Positions 51,426 to 60,713 are shown, counted from the first letter of the stretch. The stretch is 64,000 bases of DNA from Bacteriovoracaceae bacterium (GCA_019752535.1 JAIEMA010000003.1:32065-96064); one strand, 5' to 3'. Notes: a model not told the origin generated them from the sequence alone. Numbers and translations: made by a program.

Positions 51426-53594
51426 TTAAGAATGGGTGGATGGTTTCCAGCGCTTGAGTAATAATGAATTGGTCACAACGCTCACACTACTGAAGGCCAT
51501 CGCCCCTCCTGCCAGGACTGGATTAAGAAATCCAAACGCGGCGAGTGGGATACCGACTACATTATAAATAAATGCCCAAAAGAGATTTTGCTGAATCTTT
51601 CGATAAGTCGCTCTTGAAATCGAAATCGCATTGGGGATGAGTAAGGGATCTCCGCGCATTAGTGTGAGGCCCGCAGAATGCATGGCCACATCAGTGCCGG
51701 TAGACATGGCCATACCTACGTCTGCAGCGGCTAAGGCCGGAGCATCATTGATACCATCTCCAACCATGCCAACGATCTCACCTTTATCTTTAAATTCTTG
51801 GATAACTCTGGCCTTCTCTTCTGGAAGGACATCGGCCCTTACATAATCAATTCCAAGAGATTTTGCCACAGCGTTGGCGCTACCAGAATTATCACCCGTT
51901 AGCATGAGGGTCTTGATTCCAAGAGATTTTAGGTTTTCAATCGTTTTCTTTGAGGAATCTTTTATTTTGTCGGTAAACGTGACAATGCCTAAAACTTTTT
52001 TCTCCTGCTCATCTATCAAATAGGAAACTGTTTCGCCTAAGGCTTCTCTTTGAGTGCTTATCTTATCTAGGGATTCATTGCTGAGACTCTGTTCACTCAC
52101 TAATCTTTTGCTCGCTAAAAAGAATTTTTTGCCCTCAACCTGGGCCTCTATTCCTCTACCCGGAAGAGATTTGACATTAGTTGCCTTTATATACTCAACT
52201 GTTTGTTTCTCTGCTTCTTTAAGAATGGCTTTACCTAAGGGGTGTTCGCTGCCTGACTGAATTGAGGCAAGAAGAGATAAAAATTCTTTTTGAGAAATTA
52301 AAATAGGGTGCAAAAGACTTACAGAGGGATGCCCTTCAGTGAGTGTTCCGGTCTTATCGAAGGCAATAGTTGTAATCGTATGCGCAATCTCGAGAGCTTC
52401 TGCATCCTTAATTAATATACCAGCTTTCGCCGCACAACCAGTTCCCACCATAATAGAAGTGGGTGTGGCCAATCCGAGCGCGCAGGGACAAGCAATCACA
52501 AGTACAGCGACCCCGTTCAAAAGACTCATCTCCCAGTTACCTGACATCACTCCCGTCACTAGAATTGTCATCGCAGCAATAATTAATACTGCAGGAACGA
52601 AATAGGCACTTACTTTATCTACTAAGCGCTGTATTGGGGCTTTCACAGCTTGGGCATCTTCAACCATTGATATAATCTGGGAGAGCATCGTTTCTGAGCC
52701 TAGAGCTGTGACAAGAATTTGAATCAGTCCCTCGCCATTGATTGAGCCACCCACGACTTTGTCTTTTGAATTCTTATTTACTGGCAAGCTCTCGCCAGTG
52801 ATCAATGATTCGTCCACATGTGTGGACCCCTGTGAGATGACACCATCTACGGGAATCCTTTCTCCGGGTCTAACGATGACAAGATCATTAAGTCTTAGGT
52901 TCTCGATTGGTATATCTAATTCAGTCTTTTCTCTGATGACCCTTGCCGTAGTCGGTTGTAGTGCTTGCAAAGCCTTTATTGCTGATGAGGTTTGCATCTT
53001 AGCCTTGGTTTCAAAATATTTTCCTAAAAGGACCAGTGTTATGATGACGGCAGATCCCTCGAAATAGAGATGATGGCCATGGCCTCTGATGAGTTGGTAG
53101 AGACTCAGTCCGTAAGCTGAACTGGTTCCAATCGCCACGAGTAGATCCATGTTTCCTGATTTCGCTTTAATTGCACCCCAAGCCCCATCATAAAATCTTG
53201 CACCGACATAAAATTGAACAGGTGTGGCCAGTAGAAGTTGAATGAGTGGAGAAGGCATCAGATTGATACCAAAGAGTTCAAAAAACATCGGTAGCGCAAG
53301 CGGGAGTGTTAAGAGGGAGGAGAGAAGTATGTTGAGCTTGAGCTTATGAATTTCTTCATCTTTATTTTTGATTTTTTTTACAGAGACAGCGGCTTCATAA
53401 CCAGATTTTTTTATTATTTGAATGAGGCCTTGGGGATTAAGTTTAGCTGAATCAAATTCAATTTTTGCTTTCTCCGTCGCGAGATTAACGGAAGCAGATA
53501 TCACTCCCTCATCTCGTTTGAGAAACTTTTCAATTCTTCCAACGCAGGAAGCACAAGTCATGCCTTTGATATCTAAACTGATGGATTCTTTCAT
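51426..53594 (-). CDS. copA: Copper-exporting P1B-type ATPase
   Basis: A 722-residue copper ATPase. The N-terminal metal-binding domain has G-M-T-C14-A-S-C17. Then follow membrane helices, T-G-E-S in the actuator domain, C369-P-C371 in the transport helix, D413-K-T-G-T as the phosphorylation site, H-P-L-G in the nucleotide domain, and G-D-G-I-N-D. All key residues are intact. It exports Cu(I) from the cytoplasm. No CueR-like regulator lies nearby. A convergent DUF3617 gene ends 8 bases from its stop. Confidence 0.95.
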   Translation of the reverse strand: MKESISLDIKGMTCASCVGRIEKFLKRDEGVISASVNLATEKAKIEFDSAKLNPQGLIQIIKKSGYEAAVSVKKIKNKDEEIHKLKLNILLSSLLTLPLALPMFFELFGINLMPSPLIQLLLATPVQFYVGARFYDGAWGAIKAKSGNMDLLVAIGTSSAYGLSLYQLIRGHGHHLYFEGSAVIITLVLLGKYFETKAKMQTSSAIKALQALQPTTARVIREKTELDIPIENLRLNDLVIVRPGERIPVDGVISQGSTHVDESLITGESLPVNKNSKDKVVGGSINGEGLIQILVTALGSETMLSQIISMVEDAQAVKAPIQRLVDKVSAYFVPAVLIIAAMTILVTGVMSGNWEMSLLNGVAVLVIACPCALGLATPTSIMVGTGCAAKAGILIKDAEALEIAHTITTIAFDKTGTLTEGHPSVSLLHPILISQKEFLSLLASIQSGSEHPLGKAILKEAEKQTVEYIKATNVKSLPGRGIEAQVEGKKFFLASKRLVSEQSLSNESLDKISTQREALGETVSYLIDEQEKKVLGIVTFTDKIKDSSKKTIENLKSLGIKTLMLTGDNSGSANAVAKSLGIDYVRADVLPEEKARVIQEFKDKGEIVGMVGDGINDAPALAAADVGMAMSTGTDVAMHSAGLTLMRGDPLLIPNAISISRATYRKIQQNLFWAFIYNVVGIPLAAFGFLNPVLAGGAMAFSSVSVVTNSLLLKRWKPSTHS

Positions 53595-53690
53595 GATTAT
53601 CCCTTCGATCTATAATAGAGATATCACATCATGGCGCTAGCTGGAAAGGATAAGAGTATGTCTCTACTTTGAGAGACCTACAGGTTTAAG

Positions 53691-53858
53691 TTATTCCATT
53701 AATTCTAAAAAGGTCTTAGTCACTCCGCATTCAGGACAACTCCAGCTCTCTGGAATGTCTTCAAAGCGTGTTCCTGCTTTAAGTCCTGAGTCTGGGTCTC
53801 CAAGAGCTTCATCATAAATAAAATCACAAAGGACACATTTATATTTTTTATAATTCAT
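53691..53858 (-). CDS. Rubredoxin
   Basis: A 55-residue rubredoxin: C8-V-L-C11 and C41-P-E-C44 as iron ligands, with Y-D-E-A-L-G-D-P-D-S-G and A-G-T-R-F-E-D-I-P between them, matching the family closely. It transfers electrons and most likely reduces the adjacent rubrerythrin. Its start overlaps the rubrerythrin stop by 4 bases (ATGA), so the two are coupled. Confidence 0.93.
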   Translation of the reverse strand: MNYKKYKCVLCDFIYDEALGDPDSGLKAGTRFEDIPESWSCPECGVTKTFLELME

Positions 53859-54340
53859 TTTAACCCTCTCTTTTTATCAAGAACACTTTGGTAATGATCT
53901 GCGTGAATTTTTTCTACTATTTTTAAGGCAGCGAATTTTTTTCGAGCGAGCTCAAGAGTCTTTTTAAATTGCTCCTCATGCTCTCTTGATTCAGCACCTT
54001 GTTCTTTAAACTCTTGAATGGCCGAGGTTTGGTTCTCTTCAATGGCCGTTTTCTCAAAACCTGGATACATAACAGTGTGCTCGTATCTTTCGCCTTCAAT
54101 CGCCATCTCAAGCAACTTTTCGACTGTCAGCTTCTCTTTCGGGTAAATAAGGCTGAGATGCGAGAAAGCATGCTGGGTCTCTTGGTGAGCTGTTTCTTCA
54201 AAAACTTTTGCCACTTCCTCGTCTCCTAGCTCTCTTGCAAGCTTTGCGAAATAGAGGTATTTTCTATTGGCCATTGATTCCCCGGCAAATGCCGACTCTA
54301 AATTCTTCTTCGTTTGTGTCTCATAAAATGTTTTATTCAT
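53855..54340 (-). CDS. Rubrerythrin
   Basis: A 161-residue diiron protein. Ligands are visible in four-helix form: the N-terminal helix has F-A-G-E-S, then E-T-A-H-Q-E-T-Q-H, and the C-terminal part has E-S-R-E-H-E-E-Q and H-A-D-H-Y. There is no C-terminal rubredoxin domain, unlike classic rubrerythrin; that function is provided by the separate rubredoxin gene overlapping it. It reduces hydrogen peroxide using electrons from the rubredoxin. It is divergent from an OxyR-like regulator. Confidence 0.92.
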   Translation of the reverse strand: MNKTFYETQTKKNLESAFAGESMANRKYLYFAKLARELGDEEVAKVFEETAHQETQHAFSHLSLIYPKEKLTVEKLLEMAIEGERYEHTVMYPGFEKTAIEENQTSAIQEFKEQGAESREHEEQFKKTLELARKKFAALKIVEKIHADHYQSVLDKKRGLK

Positions 54341-54425
54341 CTTTTCTCCTTTGGTTTAACCATTATCGTAGACTTTTATATATAGATGAATTAGATTGAT
54401 CTTATGATTTTAATAGGTGGTGCCT

Positions 54426-55334
54426 ATGAGTGTATCTCAGCTCTCTCTTCGTGATATTGAGTATATTGTGGCCGTCGCTGAGGAGCTTCATTTTGGAAGA
54501 GCTGCAAAACGTTTAAATGTTTCTCAACCTACTTTAAGTGAGCAGATCAAAAAACTTGAAACAAACCTTGAGCTGAAGATTTTCGAGCGAAGCAAGCGTT
54601 CAGTTCAGTTGACTGGACAGGGAAGTGAACTCATAGAGATTGGAAAAAAGATTCTACGCGAAGCCGAAGCTTTTCTCTCATTAGCTCAAAACAAGAAGAA
54701 TCCATTAACTGGGGTATTCAATTTGGGTGCAATTGCTACAGTGGGTCCTTATTACTTACCCTATATCATTGGCCCTCTACGTAAAGCTTATCCCCAATTA
54801 GAGCTCATTATTGAAGAAGGGCAGACGGATGAATTGTTGCAAAAATTAGACAATGGCGAACTTGATGCCGTGATCGCTTCTCGGACATTTGATGAATCTC
54901 CTTATCGCGTGTACCCTTTGTATAAAGAAGATTTCTGGCTTGGAGCCCCGGCAGATTTAAAAGTGAAATTACGCGGCGGAAAGGTGAGTGTGAATGACGT
55001 TGATAAGGAACATCTTGTTTTATTAACAGATGGCAATTGCCTGAAGGATGAAGTTCTAGACTTCTGTCGAATCCCTCGAAAATCCAACTCTAAAGTCCAG
55101 GCTTCGAGTCTTGAAACACTTAAATATCTTGTTGCTGCTGGTAACGGTACAACCTTCATTCCTCAGCTGGCCCTTGCAGACAACAAGAAGATGAAGGGGC
55201 TGATTTCATATTACCCATTTATCGAAAAATCAGCCCATCGAGAGATCGCCTTGGTGACGAGAGATCAATACTCAAGACCAGATGAGATCAGGCTTTTGTT
55301 ACAAAAAATGAAAGAGAATCTTCCAAAATTTTGA
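54426..55334 (+). CDS. oxyR: OxyR-like LysR regulator
   Basis: A 302-residue LysR regulator. The HTH is Y-I-V-A-V-A-E-E-L-H-F-G-R-A-A-K and Q-P-T-L-S-E-Q-I-K-K-L-E. The effector domain has D-G-N-C-L-K-D-E-V-L-D-F-C: two Cys residues nine positions apart, matching the peroxide-sensing Cys199 and Cys208 of E. coli OxyR. It is divergent from rubrerythrin-rubredoxin, a peroxide-scavenging pair and natural target. The start at 54426 follows GGTGG. A strong terminator follows. Confidence 0.88.
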   Translation: MSVSQLSLRDIEYIVAVAEELHFGRAAKRLNVSQPTLSEQIKKLETNLELKIFERSKRSVQLTGQGSELIEIGKKILREAEAFLSLAQNKKNPLTGVFNLGAIATVGPYYLPYIIGPLRKAYPQLELIIEEGQTDELLQKLDNGELDAVIASRTFDESPYRVYPLYKEDFWLGAPADLKVKLRGGKVSVNDVDKEHLVLLTDGNCLKDEVLDFCRIPRKSNSKVQASSLETLKYLVAAGNGTTFIPQLALADNKKMKGLISYYPFIEKSAHREIALVTRDQYSRPDEIRLLLQKMKENLPKF

Positions 55335-55374
55335 ATGGCCCCTGATTTGAGAAGATCTCGGGGCCATCTTTTAG
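55335..55374 (+). terminator. Rho-independent terminator after oxyR
   Basis: Arms ATGGCCCC (55335-55342) and GGGGCCAT (55360-55367) with a 17-base loop, then CTTTT. It begins directly at the oxyR stop. Confidence 0.75.
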
Positions 55375-55376
55375 AC

Positions 55377-55448
55377 TTAAGTGCTAGGTGCAAAACTTGC
55401 AATAGCAGTGATCAGAATAAAGATGAACAACAGATTGATGGTATTCAT
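55377..55448 (-). CDS. Tiny hydrophobic membrane peptide
   Basis: A 23-residue frame, M-N-T-I-N-L-L-F-I-F-I-L-I-T-A-I-A-S-F-A-P-S-T. It is one hydrophobic helix. GGAAGA lies about 8 bases upstream of the ATG. It follows the 58-residue gene after 15 bases on the same strand. Small single-pass peptides of this kind exist in many bacteria, but expression is unproven. Confidence 0.45.
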   Translation of the reverse strand: MNTINLLFIFILITAIASFAPST

Positions 55449-55463
55449 TTTATTCATCTTCCA

Positions 55464-55640
55464 TTATTTTGGTCGATTTAATTTTGAACTCTCTACGACA
55501 TGGATGGGGTATTCACTATCGATCAGACCCTTTAAATAATCTTGGCAGATCTCGTCGCTTTTTCCCTTGAGACGATTGGCCAGTTTGGATTTCCAGGTTC
55601 TATTTTTTATGAGTTTATAAGGTTTGTATTTCTTATCCAT
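55464..55640 (-). CDS. Small basic hypothetical protein
   Basis: A 58-residue soluble protein. A basic, Lys-rich N-terminal half (M-D-K-K-Y-K-P-Y-K-L-I-K-N-R-T-W) is followed by an acidic helix. AAGGAG lies seven bases before the ATG, an optimal ribosome-binding site, which supports it as a real gene. No family is recognised. Confidence 0.65.
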   Translation of the reverse strand: MDKKYKPYKLIKNRTWKSKLANRLKGKSDEICQDYLKGLIDSEYPIHVVESSKLNRPK

Positions 55641-55853
55641 AAATTCTCCTTTGTTAATGTTTCAACCGATTAAAATTGAGCCATTCTCATGAAGATAAAT
55701 GATTCCTATGTCATAGAAACCTCCTTGCTATGATCATTTTATAAAATAATCCCAATTATCTTGAGGTCAAGATTAGTCGTGGTTTTTTTGGGGAATAAAA
55801 ATGAATTTCAAAATAATTTTGAAGATTTATGGATACATGAATTTTTTTGTAAA

Positions 55854-56465
55854 TTATTTTACGAATTTAGCATTCATAAACTTAATAAGCGCCTTCCACT
55901 CCGCCTCGTCATTTACGATGGCTTGAGTTTCTTGCGCCCATTGAGCAAATCCAATAATGCCATCTACAGGCTTAGAGCAGTTGGCATCTTTATCTTCGGT
56001 GTAGAAAGAATAATTCGTAGACCAACAGCCTGGAAGGTAGAGGTTATACATTTTCTCAATGATAAGTGAGAAATCAGAGAGTCCTAAAGAAGGAATCGGT
56101 GAATTGAGGTAAGGAGCAAGGAGGGCCGGAAATTCAGAAATTAAGATATCTCGCTTAAGGGTTGAATCCATGACTTCTTCATAGAGTTCGATGATCCCAT
56201 AGTTTTTAGAAATGATTGTGTAGCCCTGAGCTGGATAAGTTCGTGCGGGGTAGCAGTAGTTTTTAAAAACTACTAAATCAGAGCTTCGAAACATACAGCT
56301 TTGAGTGGAGACGAAGCCAAACATCTTCCCTGTTTCAATGTACGTGAAATTCGTTTGCTGAATTTCTTCCAAGAGTGCCGGAAATGACTTCGCTTCAAGA
56401 TCATTTTGAGCGATGGCAAGGGTAGAGGAAAGAGAGAGGATCAGAGCTAAAATTGTATTTTTCAT
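55854..56465 (-). CDS. Secreted protein, hypothetical
   Basis: A 203-residue exported protein: the signal is L-A-L-I-L-S-L-S-S-T-L-A-I-A-Q. The mature part has about four Cys residues (Q-S-C-M, N-Y-C-Y, G-C-W-S and N-C-S-K) and is rich in aromatic residues. No known domain is recognised. It is flanked by divergent and small genes and appears monocistronic. Confidence 0.6.
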   Translation of the reverse strand: MKNTILALILSLSSTLAIAQNDLEAKSFPALLEEIQQTNFTYIETGKMFGFVSTQSCMFRSSDLVVFKNYCYPARTYPAQGYTIISKNYGIIELYEEVMDSTLKRDILISEFPALLAPYLNSPIPSLGLSDFSLIIEKMYNLYLPGCWSTNYSFYTEDKDANCSKPVDGIIGFAQWAQETQAIVNDEAEWKALIKFMNAKFVK

Positions 56466-56569
56466 TCTTCTATCTTAGGCATCTGTAATAAAGGCTGGCA
56501 ACACCCTGTCAGAGCTGATTTTAGGAACAAATTCGTTTAAATTTCTATGAGATAGTTTATGATATCTAG

Positions 56570-57688
56570 ATGCTCTTTTTTATATCAATCCTGACTTTCC
56601 TGGTCTGTGATTCTGGGTATGCTCAGATAACAGATTCTTCATTTTTCCCTAGCATGAAAAATATTAATCCGGGTGTTGCGCATCTAAGGCAACATGGTTT
56701 TATTGGCGCAGAATTGAGTAAAAGAAATTTTAAAAAACAGCATGATGTGACCAATTATGGTTTGATCGGTGGAATCAAGACTGACGTCGATCTTCAAAAA
56801 ACGACTATCTATCGTGCGGGTAAAGGCCCAGGCATCACGTTTGAAGCTCTATATGATCAAGAGAGTGGCTCTCAGGTCGATTCAAGCAAGACGAGTACAG
56901 TATCCAGAGAAACCACCAGTGATGCCAAGTCCACCTATTTGGGTGGAAATATTGATTTCAAGTATTTTGGAATTAGTTATGCCAAATCAAAATATAACTT
57001 TCTCTACAAATTCAGAGCAGGAGACGTTCCAACTTTAAGTGCTCATGACATTGATCAACAGCTTGATTATACCAATATGAAAATTGGCACAGCATTTCGA
57101 GTCGGATTTCTCAGAGTGGGTCTGTATTATTTAAATCAAAAATCCACAGGTGATTATGCCTATTCTTTCTACGATCCCTCTACGGGAAATAAAGGATCGA
57201 CGGAGAATTATGGAGCAACGACTAGTGCCAATGGCTACGGTGTAGGCCTTGGATCAACATTTCCAAATTTTAGAATTGAGACCAGTTTAGAGAAGATGTC
57301 TCAAATTAAAGTGAATATCTCAGATCTCTATCCTGGTGAACTCAATGATACTCCAGCCTCTTCAAGACTTTCAGTGGTAGGAGAGTTGAAATTCACCAAG
57401 ATCGCTTTTGGTTTTAGGGCCCGACAGATTAAAGGTAATTTCTATGATCTTGAGGACATCATTTCTGCCAATCTGCTTTATAAAAATCTTACGTCAGATG
57501 ATTCTCGACTAGAAACGACATTCAACTTTGGTTTTGGGATCAGCAAAGGTTTCTCATTTTCAGGTTTTTATACTCAGTCTAAGATTACGACAAGTGAAGT
57601 GGATCCTATTTCACCAAGCTCAGGTGATAAGTACGATGCCACGACAAATGCAACGGCGATGGGTCTAAACTTAAGCTATGTTTACTAA
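56570..57688 (+). CDS. Outer-membrane beta-barrel-like protein
   Basis: A 372-residue exported protein. The N-terminus (L-F-F-I-S-I-L-T-F-L-V-C-D-S-G-Y-A-Q) is a signal peptide. The rest shows repeated amphipathic strands such as G-I-T-F-E-A-L-Y, S-T-Y-L-G-G-N-I-D-F-K-Y, F-R-V-G-F-L-R-V-G-L-Y-Y and L-E-T-T-F-N-F-G-F-G-I, ending in N-L-S-Y-V-Y, an aromatic terminus expected for an outer-membrane barrel. The family is unknown. It lies upstream of the DUF3147 gene by 16 bases. Confidence 0.65.
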   Translation: MLFFISILTFLVCDSGYAQITDSSFFPSMKNINPGVAHLRQHGFIGAELSKRNFKKQHDVTNYGLIGGIKTDVDLQKTTIYRAGKGPGITFEALYDQESGSQVDSSKTSTVSRETTSDAKSTYLGGNIDFKYFGISYAKSKYNFLYKFRAGDVPTLSAHDIDQQLDYTNMKIGTAFRVGFLRVGLYYLNQKSTGDYAYSFYDPSTGNKGSTENYGATTSANGYGVGLGSTFPNFRIETSLEKMSQIKVNISDLYPGELNDTPASSRLSVVGELKFTKIAFGFRARQIKGNFYDLEDIISANLLYKNLTSDDSRLETTFNFGFGISKGFSFSGFYTQSKITTSEVDPISPSSGDKYDATTNATAMGLNLSYVY

Positions 57689-57704
57689 GAGATAAGGATG
57701 TTTC

Positions 57705-58034
57705 ATGTATTTCACGATTAAAGTGATTATTTCGGCCTTTGTGATTGCGCTTGTGACAAAACTTTCTGAAAAAACTCCGGTTGCTGGTGCGTTGCTTAAA
57801 TCATTGCCCTTCACCTCCTTTCTAGTCTTTTTTTTCATGAAATATGAGGGAAGAACAAACAAAGAGTTGAGCTCCATGTCATGGGACATCTTATACATGG
57901 TCATTCCCTCGCTACTCTTGTTTATCGTATTTCCTATAATGCTGGATCGAGGTTGGAGCTTTTCAATCTCACTTGGAGCAAGTACTGTTGTCATGTGCCT
58001 TGGCTATCTTTTGATGTTTAAAATCATTGCCTAA
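57705..58034 (+). CDS. DUF3147-family membrane protein
   Basis: A 109-residue protein with three or four hydrophobic segments (I-I-S-A-F-V-I-A-L-V, S-F-L-V-F-F-F-M, I-P-S-L-L-L-F-I-V-F and V-V-M-C-L-G-Y-L-L-M). The layout K-L-S-E-K-T-P...L-K-S-L-P is typical of DUF3147. Function unknown. It is three bases before rlmN, so they are cotranscribed. Confidence 0.75.
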   Translation: MYFTIKVIISAFVIALVTKLSEKTPVAGALLKSLPFTSFLVFFFMKYEGRTNKELSSMSWDILYMVIPSLLLFIVFPIMLDRGWSFSISLGASTVVMCLGYLLMFKIIA

Positions 58035-58037
58035 TTT

Positions 58038-59078
58038 ATGAAAAGCTCATTTTATAACTACACACTACCTGAGCTTAAAGACTTATTCTCAAATCATAAT
58101 CTTCATCTCTCTGGCCCCGTTAAACTTTACAATTGGCACTACAAGCAAAGGAAGTTTAATCGATGCACAGAAGATCTCGCTAAAGTCTCTCAATCTTTTA
58201 TTTTGGAAAATCTCTCTTTTGATTTACCAGTGATCGACTTTGTTCAACTCTCTGATGATCGAGCAGTAAAGTTTCTCTTTAAACTTCATGACGGCAAAAA
58301 AGTTGAGACCGTTCTTATTCCTTCTAAGAAAAAATATGGCATTTGCTTATCTTCCCAAGTCGGATGCGCCATGAAATGTAGCTTCTGCCACACGGGTCTG
58401 CAGGGTCTGGAGAGGCATCTTGAGACGCATGAAATCGTGGGACAACTCTTAGCGGCTCAACGCTGGCTCACAGAGAATCGACCGGACGATGATAAGATAG
58501 CGACTATCGTTTTTATGGGACAAGGTGAGCCTCTTCATAATTTTGATTCCGTTAGGCGCGCTTGCGAAATCTTTCACACGCAAAATGGTCTCTGCTTTGC
58601 TCTTGATCGTATCACTATTTCAACTGCAGGTTATCTTCCTGGACTGCTGCGCTGGAAGGAAGAGATGCCTGATGTGAATATTGCACTTTCATTGCATTCT
58701 ATAAATACGGACAAAAGAAATGAATTGATTCCTATCAACGCCCGATTCCCCGTTCAAGAAGTTTTGGAAGTGGTGAACGCAATTCCCCGAACAAAAAAAC
58801 GTTTTGTGATTTATGAGTATCTTCTGGCCCGCGGATTTAATGACTCAGAATCGGATGCGAAGAGTTTAGGGGCAGCTCTTCAAGGTAAGCGCGCCTTTGT
58901 GAATCTTATCCCGTTTAATCCGTTCCCAGGCGCTAAGTATGAACGTCCAACGCTGCCTGAGATTCAAGCGTTTAAAGCAACCTTAGATGAATTTGGAGTT
59001 CCTTCGCTAGTGAGAATCACTAAGGGAGATAAAATCCTTGCCGCTTGTGGACAATTGAATTCGAAAGAAAAGATTTAA
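58038..59078 (+). CDS. rlmN: Dual-specificity 23S rRNA/tRNA methyltransferase RlmN
   Basis: A 346-residue radical-SAM enzyme. The [4Fe-4S] motif is C110-x3-C114-x2-C117, and the methyl-carrying Cys337 is in A-A-C-G-Q-L. It has the family's F-M-G-Q-G-E-P and R-I-T-I-S-T-A-G. It methylates C2 of adenosine 2503 in 23S rRNA and A37 of some tRNAs. Length is near normal. The 3' end overlaps the opposite-strand DUF3606-like gene by 4 bases. Confidence 0.93.
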   Translation: MKSSFYNYTLPELKDLFSNHNLHLSGPVKLYNWHYKQRKFNRCTEDLAKVSQSFILENLSFDLPVIDFVQLSDDRAVKFLFKLHDGKKVETVLIPSKKKYGICLSSQVGCAMKCSFCHTGLQGLERHLETHEIVGQLLAAQRWLTENRPDDDKIATIVFMGQGEPLHNFDSVRRACEIFHTQNGLCFALDRITISTAGYLPGLLRWKEEMPDVNIALSLHSINTDKRNELIPINARFPVQEVLEVVNAIPRTKKRFVIYEYLLARGFNDSESDAKSLGAALQGKRAFVNLIPFNPFPGAKYERPTLPEIQAFKATLDEFGVPSLVRITKGDKILAACGQLNSKEKI

Positions 59079-59308
59079 GCGGCGTCTTTGTTTTTTTCTT
59101 CAACTAAGCCGCGTCTGATATTTTTAATGACACATCCATAGACTTTGACGGCGGCCAAGAGCTCTGTGCGAGTGAGGTTCAATGACTTCTCCCATAAGGC
59201 CAAGCTCTCTTCATTTTCAGGATCAAGGACAGCGTCTTTAGGGGCCCTATAATAGAGTGAAGGCCCGCAGCCATTGCCTTGGTCAGTGCCAATCTTAAAG
59301 TCTGCCAT
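59075..59308 (-). CDS. Small DUF3606-like protein
   Basis: A 77-residue cytosolic protein. The C-terminal part is helical: L-T-R-T-E-L-L-A-A-V-K-V-Y-G, then V-I-K-N-I-R-R-G. It resembles the small DUF3606 family (L-T-x-x-E-L-x-x-A-V). The start M-A-D-F is chosen over one six codons upstream. It overlaps the rlmN end by 4 bases. Function unknown. Confidence 0.55.
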   Translation of the reverse strand: MADFKIGTDQGNGCGPSLYYRAPKDAVLDPENEESLALWEKSLNLTRTELLAAVKVYGCVIKNIRRGLVEEKNKDAA

Positions 59309-59402
59309 ACCTTGATTATACCACAAATTAACCTCTTCAAGTGATCTGCTAGCTATTGAGATTTGTTTGTTTTATGGATTTTTTTAGAGGTACAATTTTG
59401 GC

Positions 59403-59948
59403 ATGAGAATTATAAATCATTCTGAGTATCTTCTTCAGCGATGGAAAAATGGGAGAGGATCGACGCGAGAGATTCTGCGTTCTCCTCAAGAAGGAGATCT
59501 TGATTGGCGTCTTTCAATGGCTGACATCGTAGAAGATGGACCATTTTCGAATTTTCCTGGAATGGAGAGGACTCTGATTCTTTTATCTGGTGAACCCATC
59601 CAAATTCAGCACAATGACGGTCCAGTTCAAAAGCTCTCTCTTCTTACACCTTATCAATTCTCTGGTGATGCGAAGACATATGCATTTATTCAATCACAGG
59701 GACTTGATTTGAACTTCATGATTCGTCGAGAATTGGGTTCATGCCACATGAATGTTCAACAACTTTCAAAAGGAGAGAGTAAAAGATTTAACGGTATAAT
59801 TTTTATTGTGAAAGGTGAGCTAAAAGTAAACAATCACCGTGCTAGGACTTATGACACAGTTGATTTTCAGACCGAAACGCTTGAGGTCGAGGCCTTAAGC
59901 GTTTGTGAAATTATTGAGATCACTCTCTTCTGCAATGCGCGTGACTAA
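59403..59948 (+). CDS. HutD/Ves-family protein
   Basis: A 181-residue cupin-type protein. It begins R-I-I-N-H-S-E-Y-L-L-Q-R-W-K-N-G-R-G-S-T-R-E-I, the HutD/Ves signature (W-K-N-G-x-G-x-T-x-E-I). It continues with W-R-L-S-M-A-D-I and D-G-P-F-S-N-F-P-G-M-E-R. HutD is linked to histidine use and Ves to cold/heat response; the biochemical function is not known. It has no signal peptide and is monocistronic. Confidence 0.88.
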   Translation: MRIINHSEYLLQRWKNGRGSTREILRSPQEGDLDWRLSMADIVEDGPFSNFPGMERTLILLSGEPIQIQHNDGPVQKLSLLTPYQFSGDAKTYAFIQSQGLDLNFMIRRELGSCHMNVQQLSKGESKRFNGIIFIVKGELKVNNHRARTYDTVDFQTETLEVEALSVCEIIEITLFCNARD

Positions 59949-60008
59949 GATCATCTGGTCGAAGAGCATCGAAATAAGTATCCTTGAGGCTCACATTGAG
60001 GAGTCTTT

Positions 60009-60710
60009 ATGAAATCACCACAAATCATTTCAGCCTTTATTATTGCCATGGGGTTAGCCCTTTTTGGATTCTTTGTGAGAAGTGGTATCGTTCGCTTTAA
60101 AACTCTCAATCGTGTGGTTGATGTTCGAGGACTTGATGAGCGGATTGTGGATTCAACTGAAGCCAGCTGGTCGGTGACATTTGTCGTGCAGGCCAATCAA
60201 TTAGGTGATGTCTATAAAAGATCTTCTGAAACTGAAAAAACGATTCGAGACTATCTCATCGATCTTGGGTTTAAGGATGAGGAGATTGTCTCTGGAGTTT
60301 TAAGTACTACTGATTTAATGATGAATAACTATTCACAGACAAAGCCTCTGTTTAAATACTCGGGACGAATGAACTTAACTGTGAGTTCAAAGAATGTTGA
60401 TTTAGTAGAGAAGGCTCAAAAGTCTTCGTCTGTGTTGGTTGCAAAAGAGATTCAGTTAGAAGGAAACTATATTCGCTACTATTATTCTGATCTCAATTCA
60501 ATCAAGCCACAGATGCTTCAGGCCGCTAATAAGTCGGCCAGAGAAGCGGCCAAGAGTTTTGCTAAGGACGCAGGTGCTCGTATTGGAGATATTGAAAAAG
60601 CCAGTCAGGGTTTGTTTACAATTGATTCTGCGATGTCTTCAGAAGGGGCAGAGAGTGCACGAAAGAAGAAAGTTCGAGTCGTGACTTCAGTCAGCTTCTA
60701 TTTGGAATAA
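60009..60710 (+). CDS. SIMPL-domain (DUF541) protein, membrane-anchored
   Basis: A 233-residue protein with an N-terminal hydrophobic anchor (I-I-S-A-F-I-I-A-M-G-L-A-L-F-G-F-F-V). The SIMPL domain follows: V-D-V-R-G-L-D-E-R-I-V-D-S, L-V-E-K-A-Q-K, A-A-N-K-S-A-R-E-A-A-K-S-F-A and a C-terminal V-R-V-V-T-S-V-S-F. The family faces the periplasm. Its role is unclear, and some members are linked to stress. It starts 60 bases after the HutD gene. Confidence 0.82.
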   Translation: MKSPQIISAFIIAMGLALFGFFVRSGIVRFKTLNRVVDVRGLDERIVDSTEASWSVTFVVQANQLGDVYKRSSETEKTIRDYLIDLGFKDEEIVSGVLSTTDLMMNNYSQTKPLFKYSGRMNLTVSSKNVDLVEKAQKSSSVLVAKEIQLEGNYIRYYYSDLNSIKPQMLQAANKSAREAAKSFAKDAGARIGDIEKASQGLFTIDSAMSSEGAESARKKKVRVVTSVSFYLE

Positions 60711-60713
60711 ATT

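Noticed and set aside
54341..54425. OxyR-binding site between rubrerythrin and the regulator
   Set aside because: I found only loose ATAG/CTAT half-sites without the expected spacing, so no operator is claimed.
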